Positions 17,157 through 25,465 of a DNA stretch of 33,449 bases are shown piece after piece; position 1 is the stretch's first letter, and each line of letters opens with the position of its first letter. Both the position numbers and the translations under genes were made by a program. The notes under the pieces were generated by a model that saw nothing but the letters and a program-made list of their open reading frames with translations, was not told where the DNA came from and did not search any database. The DNA is from Nonomuraea cypriaca (GTDB taxonomy: Bacteria > Actinomycetota > Actinomycetes > Streptosporangiales > Streptosporangiaceae). The DNA lies in NCBI RefSeq assembly GCF_015645445.1, contig NZ_JADOGI010000115.1:1-33449 (forward strand). Direction: 5' to 3'.

Positions 17157-17187
17157 ACATCTGATGTCAGGCGTCAGGTGTCAGATG
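17157..17187 (+). promoter_or_regulatory. Candidate GntR operator 2 (tandem 7-bp repeats plus flanking palindrome)
   Basis: Four contiguous heptamers occur: ACATCTG (17157), ATGTCAG (17164), GCGTCAG (17171) and GTGTCAG (17178). The outer parts CATCTGA (17159-17165) and TCAGATG (17181-17187) form an inverted repeat. The array lies 25 bases before the binding-protein start and shares AGACATC and a 14/15 match with the array at 13047-13067. It marks a second controlled promoter inside the operon, although clear -35/-10 boxes are not evident. Confidence 0.7.
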
Positions 17188-17211
17188 CCTTTCACGACAA
17201 GGAGGTCCGCC

Positions 17212-18501
17212 ATGGGATACACCCGCTCACCGCTCAGAAGGGGCGCCCTGCCGGCTTTCGGCACCGCTCTCGTCCTCTTCGGCGTCGCTGCCTGCTCGGG
17301 GTCGGGGTCCGGGCCGGACACCGGTCCGCAGACCGTCACGCTCTGGGTCGCCTCACCCACGGAGGCGTTCACGACCAACCTGGTGAACGCCTACAACAAG
17401 ACGCACAAGAACCAGGTCAAGGTCACCGGCATCCCCGACGACGGCTTCCTGCAGAAGGTCGGGACCGCCGCGGGCGCCCGTACGCTGCCGGACATCGTCG
17501 TCTCCGACGTCGTCTACATGCCCAACTACACGAGCAAGGGAGTCTTCCTCGACCTGACGAGCCGGGTCAAGGCGCTGCCGTTCGCCGGCAGCATCGCGCC
17601 CTCGCACATCGCGGCCGGCACGTGGAACGGCAAGGAGTACGGCATCCCGCACAAGCTCGCCTCCTCGGTGCTCTTCTACAACAAGACGCTCTTCAAGAAG
17701 GCGGGCCTGGACCCGGACAAGCCGCCGGCGAACTTCACCGAGCTGCTGTCGGCCGCCAAGGCGATCCGCGCGCTCGGACCGGACACCTACGGCTTCGACT
17801 TCGGCGGTAACTGTGGCGGCTGCACCGCGTACACGATGTTCCCGTACATGTGGGCGGGCGGCGTCGACATCCTCGCCGAGCAGGGCAAGAAGGCGAACTT
17901 CGACAACAACACCGTCAAGCAGGTCTTCGCCCTGTACAAGCAGATGTGGGACGCGGGTGTGATGCCCTCCAACGCCATGACGCAGGACGGCTCGACCTGG
18001 GCCAACAACTTCGAGTCCGGCAATGTCGGCATGATGGCGCAGGGCTCGGCGATCGTCGGCGCGCTGCAGAAGCAGGACTCCTTCGACTGGGGCGTCGCGC
18101 ACCTCATGGCGCCGGACGGCTCGGGCGGCTCGACCTTCGTCGGCGGCGACTCGGCCGCGATCTCGGCTTCGTCCGAGCACGCGGACGCCGCGTGGGACTT
18201 CCTCCAGTGGACGCTCCAGGAACAGCAGCAGATCGACATCGTCGCGAAGAACGGCGACCTGCCCGTCCGCACGGATCTTTCCGGCAACCAGTACACCGCC
18301 AAGGACCCGCGCACGAAGTTCATCATGGACGGCGTCGCCACCGGCAAGACCCCGTTCGCGCTGCCCTTCGGCCAGGCGTTCAACGACCCGACCGGGCCGT
18401 GGATCGCGATGGTGCGCGGCGCCGTCTTCGGCGCCAAGCCGGATGACGCCGTCAGGACGGGTCAGCAGACGATCCAGTCGGCGCTGGACAGCGCCCAATA
18501 G
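17212..18501 (+). CDS. Sugar ABC transporter substrate-binding lipoprotein (CUT1)
   Basis: A 429-residue receptor. The ATG at 17212 has AAGGAGG 6 bases upstream; the longer frame starting at 17119 would run through the operator. Residues 1-28 are a lipoprotein signal, with lipobox VAAC and Cys28. The mature protein begins with TVTLWVASPTEAF and shows the extracellular solute-binding family 1 pattern: YGIPHKLASSVLFYNKTLFKKAG, GNVGMMAQGSAIVG and SSEHADAAWDFLQW. It should capture a mono- or oligosaccharide for the two permeases downstream. GH127 in the same operon suggests an arabinofuranose-containing ligand. Confidence 0.9.
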   Translation: MGYTRSPLRRGALPAFGTALVLFGVAACSGSGSGPDTGPQTVTLWVASPTEAFTTNLVNAYNKTHKNQVKVTGIPDDGFLQKVGTAAGARTLPDIVVSDVVYMPNYTSKGVFLDLTSRVKALPFAGSIAPSHIAAGTWNGKEYGIPHKLASSVLFYNKTLFKKAGLDPDKPPANFTELLSAAKAIRALGPDTYGFDFGGNCGGCTAYTMFPYMWAGGVDILAEQGKKANFDNNTVKQVFALYKQMWDAGVMPSNAMTQDGSTWANNFESGNVGMMAQGSAIVGALQKQDSFDWGVAHLMAPDGSGGSTFVGGDSAAISASSEHADAAWDFLQWTLQEQQQIDIVAKNGDLPVRTDLSGNQYTAKDPRTKFIMDGVATGKTPFALPFGQAFNDPTGPWIAMVRGAVFGAKPDDAVRTGQQTIQSALDSAQ

Positions 18502-18517
18502 CACCGACCCCCCGCGC

Positions 18518-18541
18518 TGCCGTCCCTTGGGAAGGGCGGCA
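18518..18541 (+). terminator. Intercistronic hairpin after binding-protein gene
   Basis: TGCCG pairs with CGGCA and CCCTT with AAGGG around a GGG loop, leaving one bulged T (18523). It lies in the 68-base gap between the binding-protein and permease genes. Such hairpins often protect the upstream message or partly stop transcription, giving more binding protein than permease. There is no T tract. Confidence 0.5.
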
Positions 18542-18569
18542 CCGCCCGCACGGGAACGAGGAGGGGACG

Positions 18570-19466
18570 ATGGCAGTCTCCAAACCAACCTCCAAACAAA
18601 CATCGCCGGCCGCGAGGACCGGGGCGCTGTTCGTCGCCCCGGCCGGCCTCGTCACGCTCATACTCTTCCTGATTCCGCTCGGCATCCTCGTCTGGATGTC
18701 GTTCCAGGACTATCCGCTGCTCGGCACGCCGAGCTTCACCGGGTTCGACAACTACCTCGCGATCCCGGGCAACAGCGTCTTCACCAAGGCGATCGGGTTC
18801 ACTCTCGTCTACACCGTGGTGACGACGGTCGTCATGTTCCTCATCTCGTTCGTGCTCGTCGCGATCGCCAACAGTCGCCGGCGCGGGGCGAAGTTCTACC
18901 GCACGAGTTACTTCCTGCCCTACGTCGTCGGCACGGCCGCGGCCACCCTGCTCTGGTTCGTCGACTCCGACTCCGTCATCGGCGTCTTCAACCAGGTGCT
19001 CATCGGTCTGCACATCGTGCAGCAGCCCGTGGCGTTCCTGGCGACCCCGACGCTGGCGTTCTGGTCGATCATCATCCTCGTCTCCTGGAAGTTCATGGGC
19101 TTTCAGGTGATCGTGCTCCTCATGGGCCTGCAGTCGATCCCGCCCCAGCTCTACGAGGCCGCGCGCGTCGACGGGGCGAGCAGGCCGCAGCAGCTGCGCT
19201 ACATCACCATCCCGTCCCTGCGGCCGACGCTGGCGCTGCTCTTCATCCTCTCGGTGACCGGTTCGCTGCTGGCCTTCGACCAGTTCCTCATCCTCACCAA
19301 GGGCGGGCCGGACAACAGCACGGTGAGCGTCGTCTTCGCCGTCTACAACACGGCCTTCGTCAACTTCGACATGGGCAAGGCCGCGGCGCTGTCGGTCGTG
19401 CTGCTCGTGGTGCTGCTCATCATCAGCGCGGTCCAGCTCCCACTGTTGCGCAGGAAGGACGTCTGA
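18570..19466 (+). CDS. Sugar ABC transporter permease (CUT1, MalF-like)
   Basis: A 298-residue membrane protein with six predicted helices. The first, near 20-42, is ALFVAPAGLVTLILFLIPLG. GAGGAGGGG precedes the ATG. The ATPase-contact loop reads YEAARVDGASRPQQLRYITIP, a typical EAA motif. It pairs with the following MalG-like permease. No ATPase gene is present, as in many actinomycete CUT1 operons that share a general MsiK-type ATPase. Confidence 0.92.
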   Translation: MAVSKPTSKQTSPAARTGALFVAPAGLVTLILFLIPLGILVWMSFQDYPLLGTPSFTGFDNYLAIPGNSVFTKAIGFTLVYTVVTTVVMFLISFVLVAIANSRRRGAKFYRTSYFLPYVVGTAAATLLWFVDSDSVIGVFNQVLIGLHIVQQPVAFLATPTLAFWSIIILVSWKFMGFQVIVLLMGLQSIPPQLYEAARVDGASRPQQLRYITIPSLRPTLALLFILSVTGSLLAFDQFLILTKGGPDNSTVSVVFAVYNTAFVNFDMGKAAALSVVLLVVLLIISAVQLPLLRRKDV

Positions 19467-19468
19467 CC

Positions 19469-20338
19469 ATGGCCACCCGCACCGCATCAGTCCCGTTCAC
19501 GCTCTGGTCGGGCGCCAAGACGAGCGTGTTCCACCTCGTCGCGGGCGTCCTGGCCGCGCTCTTCCTCTTCCCGCTCATCTGGGCGGTGCTCAACTCGCTG
19601 AAGAGCCCGGCCGAGGCGAACGCGATCCCGCCCACCTTCCTGCCGCGCTCACTCTCGCTCGGCAACTACGGGACGCTCCGCGAATACGGCGCGGGAATCT
19701 CCGCCTACGCGGGCAACAGCCTCATCGTCGCGCTCATCACCGTCGCCGGCACGGTCGTCATCTCGGTACTCGCGGGCTACGGCTTCTCGCGCTACGAGTT
19801 CAGGGGGAAGAATCTCACCTTCGTCACCATCCTGGCGATCCTCATGGTTCCGTACGCGACGATGCTGCTGCCGCTCTACATCCTGCTCGGCGTGTTCGGG
19901 CTGCAGGACTCGCTCATCGGCCTGGGGCTCGTGCTGATGATGTTCCAGCTGCCGTTCGGCGTGCTCATCATGCGCAACGCTTTCGACTCGATACCGCGCG
20001 AGCTCGAGGAGGCCGCGTTCCTCGACGGCGCAGGGCCGCTCGGCGCGCTGCGACACGTCTCGCTGCGCATCGTGACGCCCGGCGTGGTGACCGTGGGCCT
20101 TTTCGCGTTCCTCGCCTCGTGGAACGAGTTCCTCGCGCCGCTCATCTTCCTCAGCACCGGGGAGAAGTTCACGCTGCCGCTCATGCTCGTCAGCGTGCGC
20201 GAGGGTACCTTCGGCCAGATCGACTTCGGCGCGCTGCAGGCCGGCATCGTCGTCGCGATGATCCCGTGCATCGTGCTCTACCTCGTGCTGCATCGCTACT
20301 ACGTCAACGGCCTGCTCAACGGCGCGTTGCGCGGCTGA
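19469..20338 (+). CDS. Sugar ABC transporter permease (CUT1, MalG-like)
   Basis: A 289-residue permease. The ATG at 19469 lies 2 bases after the partner's stop, with AGGAAGGA about 10 bases upstream. The helices start at VFHLVAGVLAALFLFPLIWA. NSLIVALITVAGTVVISVLAGYGFSRY is the typical MalG start of the transport core. The EAA loop is ELEEAAFLDGAGPLGALRHVSL. The C-terminus (YYVNGLLNGALRG) has the usual MalG ending. Confidence 0.92.
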   Translation: MATRTASVPFTLWSGAKTSVFHLVAGVLAALFLFPLIWAVLNSLKSPAEANAIPPTFLPRSLSLGNYGTLREYGAGISAYAGNSLIVALITVAGTVVISVLAGYGFSRYEFRGKNLTFVTILAILMVPYATMLLPLYILLGVFGLQDSLIGLGLVLMMFQLPFGVLIMRNAFDSIPRELEEAAFLDGAGPLGALRHVSLRIVTPGVVTVGLFAFLASWNEFLAPLIFLSTGEKFTLPLMLVSVREGTFGQIDFGALQAGIVVAMIPCIVLYLVLHRYYVNGLLNGALRG

Positions 20339-20365
20339 CCACCCTCCGACCAGAAAGGCATCCTG

Positions 20366-22333
20366 ATGACGGCAGACGCCCCGCTGGACGAGATCGCCGC
20401 GCCCTGCTCACCCCGCTCCGGCGCGCGCCTGGCGCTGCAGCCGATCTCGATCGGGCGAGCGCGCGTCACCGGCGGCTACTGGGCGCGATGGCAGCGCGAC
20501 AACCGCGCGGTGACCACGCCGCACGCGACGCACTGGCTGGAGAAGGACGGGGTGCTGGACAACTTCCGCCGGCTCGTGGACTCCTCGGTCATCGCGGAGC
20601 GGCGCGGCTGGGTGTTCTGCGACTCCGACCTCTACAAAGTGCTCGAAGGCATCGGCTGGGATCTGTCGCGCGGGGCGTCCGCAGAGCTCAGCGCCTTCGT
20701 CGCCGACGCCGTCGCGCTCCTCGACCGCGTGCAGGAGGATGACGGCTACCTCAACACCTTCGTCCAGGCCGGGCTCGAGCAGCGGTACGCGAACCTCACC
20801 CGCGGACACGAACTCTACTGTGCCGGCCACCTCATCCAAGCCGGCATCGCCCTCGCGCGGACGACGGCCGATGAGAGCCTGCTCGCGATCGGCCGGCGCT
20901 TCGCCGACCACCTCGTGGCCGAGTTCGGCAACGGCCGCCGCGGTGACACCGACGGACACCCCGAGATCGAGACCGCCCTCGTCGAGCTGTATCGCCACAC
21001 CGGCGAGCGCGCCTACCTCGACCTCGCCAAGCAGCTCATCGACGTGCGCGGACACGGCGTGATCGGTCAGGGACTGTTCGGCCCGGCCTACTTCCAGGAC
21101 ATCGCGCCCGTACGCGACCAGGACACGGTCATCGGCCACGCCGTGCGGGCGCTCTACCTGCTCGCCGGGGTCGTCGACGTCTATCTCGAGACCGGCGAGG
21201 AGGCACTGCTGCACGCGGCGCAGCGCCAGTGGCGCTCCATGGTCGCCGAGAAGACCTATCTCACGGGCGCCGTCGGTTCCCGCTTCGAAGGCGAGGCTTT
21301 CGGGGACCGTTTCGAGCTGCCACCGGACCTCATCTACGGCGAGACCTGCGCGTCGATCGCCGGCGTCATGCTGAGCTGGCGCCTCCTGCTGGCCACCGGG
21401 GACGGCGCCTACGCCGACCTCATCGAGCGCATCCTGTACAACGCGTTCTCCGGCGCGACCTCGGTGAGCCGCGACAGGTTCTTCTACGTCAACCCGTTGC
21501 ACCGGCGTTCACCGCGGCCCCCGGCGCCCACCGGAGGCAAGCCGCTACGGACGGACGCCCCCGGAACCCGTGCCGAGTGGTTCGACGTCGCCTGCTGCCC
21601 CCCGAACATCATGCGTACCATCGCCTCGCTCAGCGGATATCTCGCCACCAGCGACGACCGCGGGATCCAACTGCACCTCTACACCCCCTCCAGCGTGAAC
21701 ACGGAGCTGGCCGCCGGCGAAGTGGCGGTGTCGGTGGCCACGGAATACCCGGAGGACGGCGTCATCGCCGTGACGGTCGAAAGGTCGATCACGCAACCGT
21801 GGACACTGTCCCTGCGCATACCCTCCTGGTGCCGCCGGCCGGCGCTCACCGTCGCGGGCGAACCCGTGCCCGTCGAACGCGGCGCGCGCGGCTACGTGGT
21901 CGTCGAGCGTGTCTGGGCACCGGGCGACGTCGTCGTACTCGATCTGCCCATGCCGGCGCGGGTGACCGCGCCGCACCCCGCAGTCGACGCCGTGCGCGGC
22001 CAGGTCGCGATCGAGCGCGGCCCCGTCGTCTTCTGCCTGGAAAGCGTCGGCGGTGAACTGGATCTCGACGCGGTCGAGCTCCTCATCGAGGCGAACCTGC
22101 GGGTCGAGCGCGACGAGGAACTGTTCGATGGCACGACAGTCGTGCGCGTCGCGGGACGACTACGCGACGACTCGGCCTGGGAGGGCGCCGGCTGGAGCGA
22201 GATCTCCGCGGTCCCGGCATCGAATCGGCGTCCGCGCGAGCTCACGGCGATCCCCTACCGGCTCTGGGCCAACCGCGGACCGTCGACGATGCGGGTCTGG
22301 GCCCCGGCCGTCCACGCGCCGTCGATCCCGTAG
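20366..22333 (+). CDS. GH127 beta-L-arabinofuranosidase-like glycoside hydrolase
   Basis: A 655-residue enzyme without a signal peptide, so it should act in the cytoplasm on imported sugars. The (alpha/alpha)6-barrel starts at ITGGYWARWQRDNR-type text. Glu326 and Cys328 in YGETCAS, and Cys410-Cys411 in DVACCPPN, match the Zn-binding Glu/Cys set of GH127. There the first Cys of the CC pair is the nucleophile in the studied Bifidobacterium enzyme. LYNAFSGATSVSRDRFFYVNPL is another hallmark, and beta-sandwich domains follow from about 440. Known members release L-arabinose from beta-1,2-linked Araf disaccharides; other members of this superfamily act on other sugars. It is the last gene of the GntR operon and is followed by a strong hairpin. 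Confidence 0.9.
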   Translation: MTADAPLDEIAAPCSPRSGARLALQPISIGRARVTGGYWARWQRDNRAVTTPHATHWLEKDGVLDNFRRLVDSSVIAERRGWVFCDSDLYKVLEGIGWDLSRGASAELSAFVADAVALLDRVQEDDGYLNTFVQAGLEQRYANLTRGHELYCAGHLIQAGIALARTTADESLLAIGRRFADHLVAEFGNGRRGDTDGHPEIETALVELYRHTGERAYLDLAKQLIDVRGHGVIGQGLFGPAYFQDIAPVRDQDTVIGHAVRALYLLAGVVDVYLETGEEALLHAAQRQWRSMVAEKTYLTGAVGSRFEGEAFGDRFELPPDLIYGETCASIAGVMLSWRLLLATGDGAYADLIERILYNAFSGATSVSRDRFFYVNPLHRRSPRPPAPTGGKPLRTDAPGTRAEWFDVACCPPNIMRTIASLSGYLATSDDRGIQLHLYTPSSVNTELAAGEVAVSVATEYPEDGVIAVTVERSITQPWTLSLRIPSWCRRPALTVAGEPVPVERGARGYVVVERVWAPGDVVVLDLPMPARVTAPHPAVDAVRGQVAIERGPVVFCLESVGGELDLDAVELLIEANLRVERDEELFDGTTVVRVAGRLRDDSAWEGAGWSEISAVPASNRRPRELTAIPYRLWANRGPSTMRVWAPAVHAPSIP

Positions 22334-22370
22334 GTCACGAACGTTGTCCGGTAGAGCCGGGCGATGCCCC

Positions 22371-22400
22371 GCCCCCGCGCCGGCGTACCGGCCCGGGGGC
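22371..22400 (+). terminator. GC-rich terminator-like hairpin after GH127
   Basis: Arms 22371-22383 and 22388-22400 are inverted repeats of 13 bases with one mismatch and a 4-base loop (CGTA), starting 37 bases after the GH127 stop. There is no T run, which is common for actinomycete terminators. It plausibly ends the operon and may also shield it from the convergent GH67 gene. Confidence 0.65.
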
Positions 22401-22653
22401 CACTGTGTCCTGTTGACCGGTCGTACGAGCAACCTGCCAGGAGCCGTTGGCGTGATCTTTAGCGGCGCTTGCGCACGTCAGAGCGCGTAACTGCCAGCCA
22501 GCTGCACGACGTGGCCGGTGTCCAGCGAGCTTGATGCGAAGCAGGGAAGATGGGTGAACGTCAGCCTCGCGATCATGCAGCTCGCCACCAGGGGATGAAA
22601 AGGCTGACTGAATTTTGAAACACGCCCCAAGAGCCGCGACCCCACTGTCGCCA
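22401..22653. other. Intergenic region, no gene seen
   Basis: Between the GH127 hairpin and the 3' end of the convergent GH67 gene. Several short frames cross it on both strands. None has a ribosome site, a recognisable domain or a convincing family match. A second terminator for the leftward GH67 gene would be expected here, but I could not identify one. Confidence 0.5.
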
Positions 22654-25272
22654 TCAGGGGTGGGCGCGCTCTATGACGAAGACGTAGTCCTTCACGATGG
22701 GCCCGAAGAAGTCCTCCTTGGCGACCCTGACGATGGCCTGTCCGGGAACGTCGTCCGCCTGCGAAAGGATCTCGTACCGCGTGGCCCGGTCGGCGGGGAT
22801 GACCTTGGTGATCTTCGGTGACGCGCCGGCGGGCAGGGTGATCCTGTAGGACGAAGCGGATGGGTCGAAGGCGCCGATCGTCCGCCCGCCGACCACGATC
22901 TTGATCGACAGAGGACCGTTGTCCGCGGGATTGTCCCTGCCGCTGAACTCCTTCCAGTAGTTCACGCAGGTGTCCCGCCAGTCGCCGGCATCGGCTTCGT
23001 GGATGGTGAGCTTGGTCTTGACCTCGGAGAAGCGGCGGGCGTCGATGGAGGGTTGCAGGGAGTCCCAGGTCAGCCGCATCCAGGTGACGTACTGGACGCC
23101 CATCTGGTAGCGGTAGACCAGTTCGTCCCAGAAGATCCTGCCGCTCCTCATCCGGCGGTCCCAGCGCACGTGGTGGAACCACATCAGCAGGTTCTCGGGG
23201 ACGGTGTCGATGTCGCCGTATCTGGCTGCCAGAGTGGGGAAGTACTGGGCGGTGAAGTCGCTCCCGGTGGAGGAGCGATCATAGCCCAGGCCGATGCTGT
23301 CCGCCTTGTTGTAGTACACGGGGCTCCAGTCGTCCCGCGCGAGCCGTTCCGCGGGGTTGGGGCCGTAGTGGTCGCTTGACCGGAACTGGTGGGCCATGCC
23401 GAACGGGGTTTGATAGCTCACCAGCGCTTCCCAGGAGCCCATCATCATCTTCACGATGGTGCCCACCACGTTCTTACGGTTGCTCCAGGTCATCCGGACC
23501 CAGTCGGCGGCGATGTCCGCGGAGTCCAGCGTCCAGTCCCAGGACTGGCGGCCGAAGGCGAACAGGTTCGCCTGAGAGAAGTGGTGGCCGGTCAGGTTGT
23601 CCGCGTTGCCCAGGTTGGCCACGCCCACGATGGCGGTGTCCGAGTGGCCCTGAGCCGTTCCGTCCACGATGTGGCCCATCAGCCGCTTGTCGAGCAGCCG
23701 GCCCCGCTCGTCCCTGGCGTAGGTGTCGGTCTTCAGGGCCTCTTCCCACATGGGGCCCAGGTAGCAGAGCATCTCGTCCTGGCCGGTGTACTCCTGGGTG
23801 ATCTGCAGTTCGAGCGCCTGGTTGGTGTGCTCCATACGGCCGAACATCGGATGGATGGGCTCCCGCGCCTGGAAGTCCAGGGGGCCGTTCTTGGTCTGGA
23901 GGAACACGTTGTCCAGGAAGCGGCCTCTCGTCCCGTCGGGCTGGCGCTCGTCGTTGATGTACCCGAACTCCAGGTACGCCCTCTTCAGCCGGTCCTCGTC
24001 CACGTCGGCGTTGTAGACGAAGGTGCGCCAGTAGATCTTCATGCCGAGAGGCGCCACCGCCGCCGCGATGGCGTTGGCGCCGTCCCCGTGGTCGTCGCCG
24101 AAGTCCTGCGGTCCCGGCTGGCCTTCGGAGTTGGCCTTCACGGTGAAGCCGGTGAAGTCCGGGATGGACGCCTGCAACAGCCTGGCCCGCCGGTTCCACC
24201 ATCCCCTGAACTCCTCGCCGTGTGGATCCAGCTGCTCGTTCGTCAGCGTGTCCGGCGCGAACCGGGGGTCCGTGGGGGCCGTGTAGTTGATGGACAGGGC
24301 GAGCTTGATCCCGTACGGTCGTAGCGCGTCGGCCAGCGCCGCCTCCTGCGCGATGTACTCCGGTGTGAGATAGACGTTGTCGGCGTTGACGAGGTTGATC
24401 GTGATGCCGTTCATCCCCACGGACGCCATCGCCCGCGCTGCCACGATGTAGCGGTCGAGGATGACCGGAAGGTTCCGCCCGGCACTCTCGCCGGTGCCGG
24501 TGAAGTTGAAGATCGTTCCGTTTTCCCCGTTCAGACCGCCCGTTCCCGACGCGTTGTTGCCGGCGTAGAGGCGTACGGTCTCCCAGTTGTTCAGGTGGCG
24601 GTGCCTGACCCTGGGGGACTCGGAGATGTCCAGCCTGGTGATGGACTTGTGCGTCTGTAGGCGCCGCAGGAAGGCGAACGTCCCGTACAGGGCTCCGACC
24701 TCCGTGTTGCCGGCGATGACGGTGAACCCCTGAGTCCCCCTGAAGAACGACCGGATGAGGTAGCCGTCGTCGCCGACGGAGGTCAGGTCGTCGGCGGAGA
24801 TGTGCTGCCGTACGATCCTTGAGCTGTCCCGTGTCCCCACGATCACAGCGCCGTCGGAGGGCTTGTCGCCCGGATCTGTCTTCACCGGCACTGCCCGGTC
24901 CAGCAACCCGCCGAGGCCTCTGACCAGTTCGTCCCTGGCCGCCTCCAGAGTGGTCTGCACGAGCTTCTCGGTCGATCCCGGCGCCATGCTCAGGTTCGGC
25001 GTATGGCGGTGCACCTTCTTCCGTCCCGCGTTCTCCACGATGACGGCGGTCACCGATTCCCGATATTTCCGGAGGAGACCCGGGTCGCCGACCGGCACGT
25101 ACCGCAACCACAGGTCGGAGCCGTCGTAATCGCCGTCCGCCGTCGTCCTCAGCGCGGCGGCCCCTTCCTCCCTCCCCACTGCCCCCGCGGCCGCGCCGGT
25201 GCCCGCGACCAACCCCGTGGCCGCTGTGACCGGCACGACCGCTCCTAAAAGTGTCCGGCGACTGATAATCAT
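22654..25272 (-). CDS. Tat-exported GH67 alpha-glucuronidase
   Basis: An 872-residue enzyme that should remove (4-O-methyl)glucuronic acid from the ends of glucuronoxylan fragments. The N-terminus MIISRRTLLGA is a Tat signal with an Ala-rich cleavage region near 32. Residues about 40-200 form the GH67 N-domain. Catalytic residues fit the family: Glu383 in VKANSEGQPGP (acid), and Asp466 in NGPLDFQ plus Glu494 in QITQEY (base pair). The 28-residue gap between the last two equals that of the Cellvibrio enzyme. Many bacterial GH67 enzymes are intracellular and shorter (about 680-730 residues). This one is exported and has an extra C-terminal beta-type domain from about 790. No clear ribosome site precedes the ATG. 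It converges on the GH127 operon. Confidence 0.92.
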   Translation of the reverse strand: MIISRRTLLGAVVPVTAATGLVAGTGAAAGAVGREEGAAALRTTADGDYDGSDLWLRYVPVGDPGLLRKYRESVTAVIVENAGRKKVHRHTPNLSMAPGSTEKLVQTTLEAARDELVRGLGGLLDRAVPVKTDPGDKPSDGAVIVGTRDSSRIVRQHISADDLTSVGDDGYLIRSFFRGTQGFTVIAGNTEVGALYGTFAFLRRLQTHKSITRLDISESPRVRHRHLNNWETVRLYAGNNASGTGGLNGENGTIFNFTGTGESAGRNLPVILDRYIVAARAMASVGMNGITINLVNADNVYLTPEYIAQEAALADALRPYGIKLALSINYTAPTDPRFAPDTLTNEQLDPHGEEFRGWWNRRARLLQASIPDFTGFTVKANSEGQPGPQDFGDDHGDGANAIAAAVAPLGMKIYWRTFVYNADVDEDRLKRAYLEFGYINDERQPDGTRGRFLDNVFLQTKNGPLDFQAREPIHPMFGRMEHTNQALELQITQEYTGQDEMLCYLGPMWEEALKTDTYARDERGRLLDKRLMGHIVDGTAQGHSDTAIVGVANLGNADNLTGHHFSQANLFAFGRQSWDWTLDSADIAADWVRMTWSNRKNVVGTIVKMMMGSWEALVSYQTPFGMAHQFRSSDHYGPNPAERLARDDWSPVYYNKADSIGLGYDRSSTGSDFTAQYFPTLAARYGDIDTVPENLLMWFHHVRWDRRMRSGRIFWDELVYRYQMGVQYVTWMRLTWDSLQPSIDARRFSEVKTKLTIHEADAGDWRDTCVNYWKEFSGRDNPADNGPLSIKIVVGGRTIGAFDPSASSYRITLPAGASPKITKVIPADRATRYEILSQADDVPGQAIVRVAKEDFFGPIVKDYVFVIERAHP

Positions 25273-25465
25273 GATTCGGTGATAACACGCCGGCTTGATT
25301 TCGTGAACACGAAGGACACGCCGGCAACAGGCGCAGCCCCGACTCGGCGCGCCCGCGGGATCGTCAGCCTCAAGCGCCCGGTCAGAAGAACGGGCAGTAG
25401 CACGCGTACGACCTCGGTGGGGCGTGGCTTGGTGGTCCGCGCGCGACGCCCCTGACCCGTGGACC

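Noticed and set aside
17119..17211. Longer start for the sugar-binding protein
   Set aside because: It would translate through the operator array and spoil the lipoprotein signal; the ATG at 17212 has a strong AAGGAGG.
22401..22653. Minus-strand frame with LTFTHLPCFASSS as a possible discoidin-type tail or transposase remnant
   Set aside because: The likeness is too weak and short to support a call.
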